From Desulfobacteraceae bacterium (GTDB lineage: Bacteria > Desulfobacterota > Desulfobacteria > Desulfobacterales > SG8-13): a stretch of 17,267 nucleotides of DNA. The translations under genes were made by a program, and so were the position numbers. Location of the stretch: positions 1-17,267 of the forward strand of contig JARFQH010000097.1 of the NCBI GenBank assembly GCA_029287875.1, in the 5' to 3' direction. Under the pieces are notes generated by a model. It was not told where the DNA came from and did not search any database. It saw only the letters and a list, made by a program, of their open reading frames with translations. Below, in pieces: positions 1 through 6,319 of this stretch (position 1 is the stretch's first letter; each line of letters opens with the position of its first letter).

Positions 1-373
1 CGGCCACCGCGGCAGCGATTCCCCGCCTGCTGCCCATCGGCTTGGCGCCGGCGTCCACCAGTTTCTTGCCTGCTTCATAGATTGAGCGGGCCAGAACCGT
101 GGCTGTTGTTGTACCGTCTCCGGCCATGTCGCTGGTTTTGCTGGCGACGTCTTTGACCATCTGGGCGCCCATATTTTCGAATTTGTCCTCCAGTTCGATC
201 TCTTTGGCCACGGTGACACCGTCTTTGGTGACCGTCGGGGACCCCCAGGACTTGTCAATCACAACGTTTCTGCCTTTTGGCCCCAGGGTGACGACCACAG
301 CATCCGCAAGTGTGCGTACCCCGTTCAACATCGATTCACGGGCTTTCATGTCATATTTGATAATTTTTGCCAT
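1..373 (-). CDS. groEL: Chaperonin GroEL (Hsp60), N-terminal part; 3' end beyond window
   Basis: This is the large ATP-driven chaperonin subunit, which forms cytoplasmic double-ring folding chambers capped by GroES. About 124 N-terminal residues are visible, and the rest of the roughly 540-residue protein lies left of base 1. The start at 373 gives MAKIIKYDMKARE, then the family motif VTLGPKGRNVV. The nucleotide-binding segment AGDGTTTATVLA follows, with the catalytic-type Asp at residue 87, the same number as in E. coli. A GGAGGAG ribosome site precedes the ATG. The gene lies 33 bases after groES in the same direction, the usual bicistronic order. The stretch after DGTTT (KLVDAGAKPMGSRRGI) is slightly unlike the common NPMDLKRGI form but intact. 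Identification is very secure; only completeness is unknown. Confidence 0.98.
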   Translation of the reverse strand, partial: MAKIIKYDMKARESMLNGVRTLADAVVVTLGPKGRNVVIDKSWGSPTVTKDGVTVAKEIELEDKFENMGAQMVKDVASKTSDMAGDGTTTATVLARSIYEAGKKLVDAGAKPMGSRRGIAAAVA

Positions 374-406
374 TGTTGATTCTCCTCCATTTTTATTAAA
401 CTGAAT

Positions 407-694
407 TTAGCCGATTACACCAAGGACGTCGTCTTCGCGCATGATGAGATATTCTTCGCCTTCAATCTTAATCTCGGTCCCGGAATATTTTCCGAATAGT
501 ATTCGGTCGCCTTTTTTTACTTCCAGGGCAGTCCGTTTGCCATCCTCACCGACCTTTCCGTTGCCGACGGCGACCACTTTGCCCTCTGCCGGTTTTTCCT
601 TAGCGGTATCTGGAATAATGATACCTCCCTTGGTTTTGGTTTCTTCTTCTACCCGTTGCACTAAAATGCGGTCCTGTAATGGTCTGAGTTTCAT
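407..694 (-). CDS. groES: Co-chaperonin GroES (Hsp10)
   Basis: The 95-residue cap of the GroEL chamber, forming a cytoplasmic heptamer. The sequence is full length for the family (95-97 residues). It opens with MKLRPLQDRILVQRVEEE, followed by the GroEL-binding mobile loop (about residues 17-33, containing KGGIIIPDTAKEKP). It then has the GKVVAVGNGK strand and ends with the conserved EYLIMREDDVLGVIG. The ATG at 694 follows an AGGAGAG ribosome site. groEL follows after 33 bases, so the two form an operon. No CIRCE operator (TTAGCACTC inverted repeat) is visible upstream. A sigma70-like promoter about 120 bases upstream and two short inverted repeats in the leader are the only candidate control sites. 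Confidence 0.98.
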   Translation of the reverse strand: MKLRPLQDRILVQRVEEETKTKGGIIIPDTAKEKPAEGKVVAVGNGKVGEDGKRTALEVKKGDRILFGKYSGTEIKIEGEEYLIMREDDVLGVIG

Positions 695-722
695 ACCGTT
701 TGCTCTCCTTTGCGCTAATTTT

Positions 723-770
723 GTTTGAGTAGGTCAAACTAGACAGGTTGCGAGCCCTTGGCCGGGGCTC
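723..770 (-). promoter_or_regulatory. Two inverted repeats in the groES leader
   Basis: GTTTGA (723-728) and TCAAAC (734-739) form a perfect 6-base inverted repeat with a 5-base spacer, ending 28 bases before the groES start codon. A second one, GAGCCC (752-757) with GGGCTC (765-770), has a 7-base spacer. Both would lie inside the leader if the promoter at 812-840 is real. They could be RNA hairpins affecting translation or heat response, or an operator. Nothing beyond the symmetry supports a specific role. Confidence 0.35.
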
Positions 771-811
771 CAATAATATCGATCTGCAGATTCGATAAAA
801 GCGTCATCCGG

Positions 812-840
812 ATTAAATAATGAATTACATGTTATTACAA
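812..840 (-). promoter_or_regulatory. Candidate sigma70-type promoter for groESL
   Basis: Read on the minus strand, TTGTAA (835-840) and TTTAAT (812-817) are separated by exactly 17 bases (818-834). The -10 box matches TATAAT at 5 of 6 positions and the -35 box matches TTGACA at 4 of 6. Transcription would start near 805, giving a leader of about 110 bases before groES. This is a consensus match only. A heat-shock sigma factor promoter is not evident, so another start could exist. Confidence 0.45.
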
Positions 841-888
841 CTGCTTATATGCGATTATGGCCACTTGATTTCGATAGCTATAATAATC

Positions 889-1032
889 ACACTTTTTTTG
901 TTGTAAAGTGGTGTTTCGCAAAAAAAAGTGTATTTTTGTAAAAATTAAGACATCACCCCAGCGGTGCGTTTGGGGTAGCCTGATGCCTCGGTGCCAAACT
1001 CCGACGGTCGAAAAAAAACCCGGAGCACCAAG
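889..1032. repeat. Run of three inverted repeats between fmdB and groES
   Basis: Three nested-arm structures lie in tandem. ACACTTTTTTTG (889-900) pairs with CAAAAAAAAGTGT (919-931), an almost perfect AT-rich arm pair around an 18-base loop. CCCCA (956-960) pairs with TGGGG (971-975). CTCGGTGC..CTCCG (987-1003) pairs with CGGAGCACCAAG (1021-1032) around a loop holding an A8 run (1011-1018). Together they probably end fmdB transcription and insulate the groES promoter, because T-rich runs follow or lie in them on the minus strand. None is a textbook stem-plus-U-tract terminator. Confidence 0.4.
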
Positions 1033-1074
1033 CGACAGATGCGCTTTTTTCGTTTTCTCGGCCCGGACTGGGCG

Positions 1075-1359
1075 CTATTTGTCGGATGATTTTGGTTGTG
1101 TGTCCGTTCCGGTGGAGCCGGTACCTGCCGGTTTATCGGCTTTATTCTTTGCTGGTCCGTTGGCGGTAGAGGCGCGGGATTTTCCGGCATAGTCGGTTGC
1201 ATACCAGCCGGTCCCTTTTAGATGGAAACTGGTGTGTGACACAAGCTTGTGAAGTCTGCCGGAGCAGTGATCACATCGGGTTAGGGGTTTGTCTGAAAAC
1301 TTCTGTATGACTTCTTTAATTCTGCCGCATTGACCACACTCGTATTCATAAATGGGCAT
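1075..1359 (-). CDS. FmdB-family zinc ribbon protein
   Basis: A 94-residue small regulatory-type zinc ribbon protein (FmdB/CxxC_CxxC_SSSS family). The start at 1359 gives MPIYEYECGQCG, the family signature. The zinc ligands are C8, C11, C29 and C32 in two CxxC pairs, followed by SHTSFHLKGTGWYATDY, a stretch typical of the family. The last 35 residues are a low-complexity Lys/Ser/Thr/Gly tail. An in-frame start 14 codons upstream (1401) is rejected because GGAGG lies 10 bases before 1359 and family members begin MPIYEY. The gene is monocistronic, with a promoter just upstream. The exact function of these proteins is unclear. FmdB was first linked to formamidase/amidase regulation, and that should not be assumed here. 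Confidence 0.93.
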   Translation of the reverse strand: MPIYEYECGQCGRIKEVIQKFSDKPLTRCDHCSGRLHKLVSHTSFHLKGTGWYATDYAGKSRASTANGPAKNKADKPAGTGSTGTDTQPKSSDK

Positions 1360-1422
1360 TTGGTACAATCCTCCATAAAACGGGACGCTTTCAGACATCA
1401 CCTATATCATTAAACATAAAAA

Positions 1423-1449
1423 ATTATACATTAACAGACGTTTTGTCAA
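1423..1449 (-). promoter_or_regulatory. Promoter for the fmdB-family gene
   Basis: On the minus strand a perfect TTGACA (1444-1449) and a perfect TATAAT (1423-1428) are separated by 15 bases, shorter than the optimal 17. The surroundings are AT-rich. The transcript would begin near 1416, about 57 bases before the start codon at 1359. It would start the small gene independently of the long operon that ends at 1494. Confidence 0.6.
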
Positions 1450-1477
1450 GGATTCATTTGCGTTTGTATTCCTTTGT

Positions 1478-1494
1478 ATAAAACCGAAGTCGGT
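1478..1494 (-). terminator. Weak hairpin at the end of the long tol-ruv array
   Basis: On the minus strand ACCGA-CT-TCGGT (1483-1494, overlapping the TGA stop at 1494-1496) is followed by only four T residues and then AT. The stem is short and the loop very tight, so this is at best a weak rho-independent terminator. It is the only stem with any T run at this end. Confidence 0.3.
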
Positions 1495-2096
1495 CAATAA
1501 CCCTTCATATCGTCATAGGGTATACGCCACTCGTTGTAAAACTCGAGGACCTCGCCGAGTCCCGGCACCCTGCAGGGTTCGAGGATCTCGTGGGTTTTTA
1601 CATGTACCCGCTTTTCTTCCGCCAGTCGTTCGTCGGGTGCCGCGTCGAAGTACTGCAGGAACCGGCTGAAGCGCACGATGTGGATCAGTTCATGGGTCAC
1701 GATGTAGAGAACAAACGGGAGGAGTTGCAGGTTCGGTTTTTGATTTAGGGCCGCCAAGATCGCATGGTCCTGCAGGCATATCTTGTACAGGTCGTAGGTC
1801 GAACTGCCGAGCGCACGATCGGGGTGACGTCCTTCATAACGGACGATCTGGGCAAAAGGTCCCTCGACAACTTCGTCCGGTGCCAGTTTGATTAATGTTT
1901 TGATGTCATAGCGCCGGTGGAGCCATTGGCTGGCCGACATCTTGTAGTAATTGCTGACGAGCTCCTCGGCCAGTGCAACGGCTTTGTTGACGATTCCGAT
2001 CTGTTCAGGGTTGAATGTTACCGAGGTATCCATTTTTGCTTCGACTGGCACAGACCTGACGGGCTGTCGTTCGTTAAGATGGACACTTTTTTTCAT
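1494..2096 (-). CDS. Uncharacterised protein with HExxH (HELIH) metallopeptidase motif
   Basis: A 200-residue soluble protein with no signal peptide or membrane segment. The segment LYIVTHELIHIVRF (HELIH at residues 135-139) has the form of a zinc-metallopeptidase active-site helix: two histidines and the catalytic Glu flanked by hydrophobic residues. A third ligand could be E160, E161, H165 or H169 in the following helix. I do not recognise the family, and proteolytic activity is inferred from the motif alone. The start ATG at 2096 overlaps the TGA of the upstream LysM gene (ATGA), so the two are translationally coupled and probably act together. A later in-frame ATG (residue 22) is less likely because it would lose the coupling. 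It is the last gene of the ruv-side cluster. Confidence 0.8.
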   Translation of the reverse strand: MKKSVHLNERQPVRSVPVEAKMDTSVTFNPEQIGIVNKAVALAEELVSNYYKMSASQWLHRRYDIKTLIKLAPDEVVEGPFAQIVRYEGRHPDRALGSSTYDLYKICLQDHAILAALNQKPNLQLLPFVLYIVTHELIHIVRFSRFLQYFDAAPDERLAEEKRVHVKTHEILEPCRVPGLGEVLEFYNEWRIPYDDMKGY

Positions 2097-3202
2097 TGTC
2101 GGGGCCGACTGTTGATACTCATCGGAAACTCTTTTTCGAGCGCCAAATTACCGTCTGTCGAAAACACGAACACGGTGGCAATTGTGAACCGATCGGCGTT
2201 CTCCTGGTCGGTAACCTTAAACCGAATAGTCCGGAAATTGTAAATGGAAAATGCGCTGCCGAGTTTACCGTCGGGTTTGCCGGATTCAAAGGGTACCGGC
2301 GGCAGGACCAGCCAGTCATCCGGATTATCTTCTTCACTTTTCAGTACAACCACTGTCTGGCCCGAGATCTGTTGGGATTTCGATCCATCATTTCTGATGA
2401 CGTATTCCACCCGCAATGCTTTGGTGTGCGGTTCGTACACGGTGTTAAAATTTCTGACATCGGCCCCGATATCCTTGCCGTCCGCCCCTGCTGCTTGAGT
2501 CATTCGTTGATCGCCTTCAACTGGCGGTCGATCCCCCGAGTCTTTGTGATCGGTCAAGGGCGTTTCTTCACCGGGTTCGGATTTGATCACCAGTCTATCG
2601 CCGGGATGAAGCGTGCTGTCGCCTTCAATGTGATTCAGACGGCGCAGCTGATCCACCGATACGTTGTAACGGAAGCCGATGGCATAGAGCGAATCACCCG
2701 ACTCGACGGTATGATAAACGGTTTTCTCTCTGTTGCGGACCATCGCGGCCGTTTCGTTTTGTGGCGGTTGACCCGTGGTTGCGACTGTTTCAATTGCCTC
2801 CGGAGGATTTAAGACCGCCTTTTTGCCGTCCGGTTTGCCTTCGCGCTTGTCCGGATGTTTGGTTCTACCGGGTTTTTTTCCGTTTATTGATTCCGTCAAT
2901 ACCATGCGTGCCATCAAGATGTCTTTTTCATCACGCAGGGCATGCATCGCCTGGTTCAGTTCGACGATCTTATTTTCGAGTGTCCGAATGTCGCCCGCCG
3001 CTTTCTGGTACAGATATACCAATCCTCCGGCAAGTCCACCCAAGGCCAGGATGATCAAGGCCGTGACGACGACAGCGGCTTTCAAATGGTTGAAGGCGAT
3101 AGTTTTACTGTGCTCGCCTATGAACACCAGCGCCCAACGACGATCGCTGCGCGAGCCTCTGATCGGCTTTTTGGGTGTACGGTTTTTTCTACTCTCCCTC
3201 AT
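2093..3202 (-). CDS. Membrane-anchored LysM-domain protein
   Basis: A 369-residue protein. A basic cytoplasmic N-terminus (1-40) is followed by a single transmembrane helix (about 41-65), a short coiled coil (68-104) and a polar Lys/Gly/Pro linker. One LysM domain follows (163-206, YHTVESGDSLYAIGFRYNVS to LHPGDRLVI). After a second linker comes a C-terminal beta-rich domain (about 250-369) that I do not recognise. LysM domains bind glycan chains of peptidoglycan, so it probably spans from the inner membrane to the cell wall. AAGGA lies 8 bases before the ATG. It follows the SAM hydroxide adenosyltransferase gene by 48 bases and overlaps the HELIH gene by four. A link between cell wall binding and the putative peptidase is plausible but unproven. 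Confidence 0.85.
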   Translation of the reverse strand: MRESRKNRTPKKPIRGSRSDRRWALVFIGEHSKTIAFNHLKAAVVVTALIILALGGLAGGLVYLYQKAAGDIRTLENKIVELNQAMHALRDEKDILMARMVLTESINGKKPGRTKHPDKREGKPDGKKAVLNPPEAIETVATTGQPPQNETAAMVRNREKTVYHTVESGDSLYAIGFRYNVSVDQLRRLNHIEGDSTLHPGDRLVIKSEPGEETPLTDHKDSGDRPPVEGDQRMTQAAGADGKDIGADVRNFNTVYEPHTKALRVEYVIRNDGSKSQQISGQTVVVLKSEEDNPDDWLVLPPVPFESGKPDGKLGSAFSIYNFRTIRFKVTDQENADRFTIATVFVFSTDGNLALEKEFPMSINSRPRQ

Positions 3203-3250
3203 TGGCAGGGTCCTTCATCCATCTACGGAAATTGATCGGTGCTTCTAAAG

Positions 3251-4069
3251 TTACTGTGGATGGGCACTGTCTATCATTACGCTAATCGAGGTGCCCGTTC
3301 GGGCCGCAAAGAAACGGGCGGCATTGCCCTGGTTTACCGAGATTTCGAAAAATCCACGGCTGCCGACCAAAACAAGCGGGGTCCCCGGCTTCACGCTGTC
3401 ATAGGTCGGGGACAAACAATTGAGCCTTTGCCGACCGATGGCTAACCGCAGGCTGTTGTGATCGGCAGCGGGATAGTGACGCTTGACAAAAGGCCAGTCG
3501 ATATTGGTTATCAGGTTTCCGAAGCGGTCGACGTCAATGACGGTGCCGGAAATTCGGCCGTCTTTTTCCAAACGGGCTTGGACAAGATCCAGGCGCACGA
3601 GGGCGTCGCTTTCAATCGAGGCACCCAACCGGTCGAGGGGCAGTCCCAGCGACAAATGGGCGCCAACCGGGGCGAATACGTCCCGGCCGTGAAAAGTGCG
3701 GCTGACCGGTTTCAAAAAAAATTCCGTGTTTTCGACCTTCACGATCTTTTCGATCGGTTGGTTTTCGAGAAAAGGCGAGAGCACACCGTTGTCCGGAGCG
3801 AGAAAGGTTTGGCCTTCCAATCCCAAGGCTACAACTGCGCGGCGGCTGCCGACTCCCGGATCGACCACTACGATGTGAACGGTTTCAGAGGGAAAATACC
3901 GGTAGCTGCTCGCGATGGCATACGCCGCCTGGTGCACGTCCTGGGAGTCGATCCAATGGGTGATGTCGACGATGGTGGCCCGGGGGTTGATCCTCAGGAT
4001 CACCCCCTTCATGATCGCCACGTAGGCGTCGTGAGTGCCAAAATCTGTCAAGAGTGTGATAACCGGCAT
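3251..4069 (-). CDS. S-adenosyl-L-methionine hydroxide adenosyltransferase (DUF62 family)
   Basis: A 272-residue soluble enzyme of the fluorinase/chlorinase/SAM hydrolase superfamily. Members without the halide loop split SAM with water or hydroxide into adenosine and methionine. The N-terminal MPVITLLTDFGTHDAYVAIMKG is the family signature. The catalytic set is visible: Asp70 in VVDPGVGSRR, Arg at 76/77 and His127 in TFHGRDVFAP, matching the Asp-Arg-His triad known for archaeal members. The DVDRFGNLITNI motif and a C-terminal beta-barrel with GFFEISVNQGNAA follow. The gene is 18 bases downstream of ruvB with only a weak ribosome site, so it probably relies on readthrough. Why a SAM-degrading enzyme lies here is unknown. 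Confidence 0.93.
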   Translation of the reverse strand: MPVITLLTDFGTHDAYVAIMKGVILRINPRATIVDITHWIDSQDVHQAAYAIASSYRYFPSETVHIVVVDPGVGSRRAVVALGLEGQTFLAPDNGVLSPFLENQPIEKIVKVENTEFFLKPVSRTFHGRDVFAPVGAHLSLGLPLDRLGASIESDALVRLDLVQARLEKDGRISGTVIDVDRFGNLITNIDWPFVKRHYPAADHNSLRLAIGRQRLNCLSPTYDSVKPGTPLVLVGSRGFFEISVNQGNAARFFAARTGTSISVMIDSAHPQ

Positions 4070-4087
4070 GTCGAAAAAGTCACGAAA

Positions 4088-5125
4088 TTAAAACAGCTTT
4101 TTCTGTATCTTAAATCCCAGGTGGTGATAGGCCGCCTCGGTCGCTTTTCTGCCGGCGGAAGTCCTTGTAATCAAACCCGCTTTTAAAAGATAGGGTTCGA
4201 CGACATCCACCAGGGTGTCGGTTTCTTCCTGCAGCGTGGCGGCAATCGCTTCGATACCGACCGGTCCGCCGTTGTAGAATTCGATGACCGTCCGAATGAA
4301 GCGACGATCGAGATCGGTCAACCCTTTTTCATCAACGCCTTCAAGCGCCAGTGCCGCTTCGACCGTGTCACGCTTAATCGTTCCGTCGGAGCGAACTTGG
4401 GCATAATCCCTGACCCGCCGGAGAAGCCGGTTGACAATCCGCGGTGTTCCGCGCGATCGCGTGGACAGTTCGGCGGCCCCGAAATCGTCTAAAGGAACAT
4501 CGAGCAGGGCGGCGGAGCGCTTGGTGATCCGTATCAATTCGGCTTCGGTGTAAAAATCGAGACTGCGCAAGATCCCGAAGCGATCCCGCAACGGCGAAGA
4601 GATGAGTCCGATTCGGGTCGTCGCGCCGATCAGTGTGAAACGCTTGAGCCGAAAGCGATGGCTTCTGGCATGGACCCCTTTGTCGAAAACAAAGTCGATG
4701 GCGAAGTCTTCCATTGCCGGATACAACAATTCTTCGACATTCCGTGGGATGCGGTGGACTTCGTCGACGAAAAGAACGTCACCGTCTTCGAGGTGCGTCA
4801 AAATACCAATAAGATCGCCACCCTTTTCCAGGGCCGGTCCGGAGGTGACCGTCAATGTTCCGCCGGTCTCGTTGGCAATGATGTGCGCGAGGGTCGTTTT
4901 TCCGAGCCCCGGCGGTCCATGAAAGAGAACATGATCGACGGGTTCATTACGCATCTTGGCTGCTTCGACCGCGATTTTAAGCGTTTCCACGATTTCTTTC
5001 TGCCCGACGTAATCGGTGAAACATGCGGGACGCAATGACAGGATGTCCGGTTCCTTGTCTTCGGGCAGGCAGGCTCCGGAGACCACTTCCCGGTTTTCGG
5101 TTGAAAATTTTAAAACATCATTCAC
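4088..5125 (-). CDS. ruvB: Holliday junction branch-migration ATPase RuvB
   Basis: A 345-residue AAA+ motor that forms hexameric rings on DNA arms and drives branch migration with RuvA. Walker A is GPPGLGKT (70-77), Walker B ends in DEVHR (121-125), sensor 1 is GATTR (167-171) and the arginine-finger loop is SPLRDRFG (177-184). The sensor 2 region is SRGTPRIVNRLLRRVRDYA. The C-terminal winged helix (about 265-345) carries NGGPVGIEAIAATL and GLITRTSAGRKAT. The start is GTG at 5125, overlapping the TGA of ruvA as GTGA, with GGAG about 10 bases upstream. The N-terminal extension before the usual LRP motif is ordinary. Function is certain by family. Confidence 0.98.
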   Translation of the reverse strand: MNDVLKFSTENREVVSGACLPEDKEPDILSLRPACFTDYVGQKEIVETLKIAVEAAKMRNEPVDHVLFHGPPGLGKTTLAHIIANETGGTLTVTSGPALEKGGDLIGILTHLEDGDVLFVDEVHRIPRNVEELLYPAMEDFAIDFVFDKGVHARSHRFRLKRFTLIGATTRIGLISSPLRDRFGILRSLDFYTEAELIRITKRSAALLDVPLDDFGAAELSTRSRGTPRIVNRLLRRVRDYAQVRSDGTIKRDTVEAALALEGVDEKGLTDLDRRFIRTVIEFYNGGPVGIEAIAATLQEETDTLVDVVEPYLLKAGLITRTSAGRKATEAAYHHLGFKIQKKLF

Positions 5126-5739
5126 GGTTTCGATTCTCCGCGATACACTTCTTCGAACAACTCTTCCGGAGTGATGATGGCGCGGTTGCGATCCAGAGCT
5201 TCCGCCACCAGCCGTCTGGCATCCGAAACTTTATGGCCGAGTTGGGAAACAAGGACTTCGATCACAGCATCGACCGTCTCCCCGTCGACCGACATCTTAC
5301 GTGTTGCCGCCTCGGTCGGCAGTGCAAAGCGTTCCATTTTACCGCACAACGTTGCAATTATCTTCTGGGCGGTGCGGCTGCCGATGCCTTTGAGTTTTTT
5401 CAAAGCGGCTTGGTCTTTGGTCTCAATCGCGCGCGCGATCTCTCCAACCGGCAATGTCATGGCCTTGACAGCTTTCAACGGGCCGATGTCGCCGACGGAT
5501 ATGAAATGCTGGAAGAATTCTTTTTCTTTTTCGGAGTTAAAGCCGATCAAAACGGGTTTGGGTTGCCGCTCGGTCTGCTGGTAGTAAATGTATAGAGCCA
5601 ACGGGTCGCCGATATTGCTGGCGTGCACGCGCTCGATTACATAGGCCGGCAATAGAACTTCGTAGCCCACTTGGTTCGCAAGAAGTAAAATCCGGTCTTC
5701 TCCGATTTTCAGCAGGCTGCCTTCAAGGTAACCGATCAT
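5122..5739 (-). CDS. ruvA: Holliday junction DNA-binding protein RuvA
   Basis: A 205-residue tetrameric four-way-junction binder that loads RuvB. Domain I is the OB fold (1-66, MIGYLEGSLL). Domain II has two helix-hairpin-helix motifs (about 80-94 with GDIGPLKAVKAM, and 113-131 with LKGIGSRTAQKI). Domain III (about 150-205) is the flexible RuvB-binding three-helix bundle, with VIEVLVSQLGHKVSDARRLVAEAL. The E. coli acidic pin (adjacent Glu55-Asp56 before LLYGF) is not conserved. Here the loop reads QQTERQPKPVLIGF, about three residues longer with one acidic residue. The gene lies between ruvC (64-base gap) and ruvB (4-base overlap). No strong ribosome site precedes its ATG. Confidence 0.97.
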   Translation of the reverse strand: MIGYLEGSLLKIGEDRILLLANQVGYEVLLPAYVIERVHASNIGDPLALYIYYQQTERQPKPVLIGFNSEKEKEFFQHFISVGDIGPLKAVKAMTLPVGEIARAIETKDQAALKKLKGIGSRTAQKIIATLCGKMERFALPTEAATRKMSVDGETVDAVIEVLVSQLGHKVSDARRLVAEALDRNRAIITPEELFEEVYRGESKP

Positions 5740-5803
5740 AGCGCGGCTTTAGGTTTGATACTAACGACAAGCAAGATGGTTCAATTTATTTTGACCACGT
5801 CCC

Positions 5804-6295
5804 TTACTTCAGGCAGTGTCGGCGGCTGCAGCGATACAGGCCGATCAGGGCCAGTCCGAGAGCGTCGGAGGCATGCAGCGGCCGGATCGGAGAGGACAAT
5901 TTCAACAGGTTTCGAACGGATTTTTCGAGCTGCATCTTGGTGGCGCTGCCGTTTCCGGTCAAGACCTTTTTGGCTTCTCTAACCGGCACTTCCAGGGCCG
6001 TCATACCGATCTGCATCCCGGCGAGCAAAATAACACCTGAAACCTGACCCAGAATGATACCCGATTTGGGGTACTGTTTTAGCGAGAAAACATCCTCAAT
6101 GACCATCAGGTCCGGCTTTTCGACCTTCAAAAGAGCGAAAAGCCGGTCATAAATTTCGTGCAACCGGCCAGGCAGGGGCGTTTTTTTTGAGGTATTGATG
6201 CTGCCGTAGGAGCAGCCGCTGATGTTGATGCCGGATCCGTTGATGATTCCTATACCGGTTGACGACAAACCGGGGTCGATGCCGATGATTTTCAT
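5804..6295 (-). CDS. ruvC: Crossover junction endodeoxyribonuclease RuvC
   Basis: A 163-residue RNase H-fold dimer that cuts Holliday junctions symmetrically. MKIIGIDPGLSSTG carries catalytic Asp7, VIEDVF gives Glu67, and PLHASDALGLAL gives His141 and Asp144. E. coli has Asp at the position of His141. A His there is known from Thermus thermophilus RuvC, so this is a recognised variant and not a defect. KVLTGNGSATKMQ is the conserved DNA-contact loop. The start is forced by the active-site N-terminus, although the GGGAG upstream sits only about one base from the ATG, an unusually tight spacing. cpoB ends 24 bases upstream and ruvA begins 64 bases downstream. Confidence 0.97.
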   Translation of the reverse strand: MKIIGIDPGLSSTGIGIINGSGINISGCSYGSINTSKKTPLPGRLHEIYDRLFALLKVEKPDLMVIEDVFSLKQYPKSGIILGQVSGVILLAGMQIGMTALEVPVREAKKVLTGNGSATKMQLEKSVRNLLKLSSPIRPLHASDALGLALIGLYRCSRRHCLK

Positions 6296-6319
6296 TCTCC
6301 CGAGTATTGCATACGGAAA

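Noticed and set aside
695..906. CIRCE operator upstream of groES
   Set aside because: I looked for TTAGCACTC-N9-GAGTGCTAA on both strands and found only the fragment TTAGCGC near the ribosome site.
908..1202. Open frames on both strands (908-1192 plus; 945-1202 minus) in the fmdB-groES gap
   Set aside because: No ribosome sites, low-complexity or basic translations, and both overlap inverted repeats or the fmdB reading frame.
2096..2812. Long plus-strand open frame of 238 codons
   Set aside because: It is antisense to the LysM gene, which has a membrane helix, a LysM domain and a ribosome site; the plus-strand translation shows no domain.
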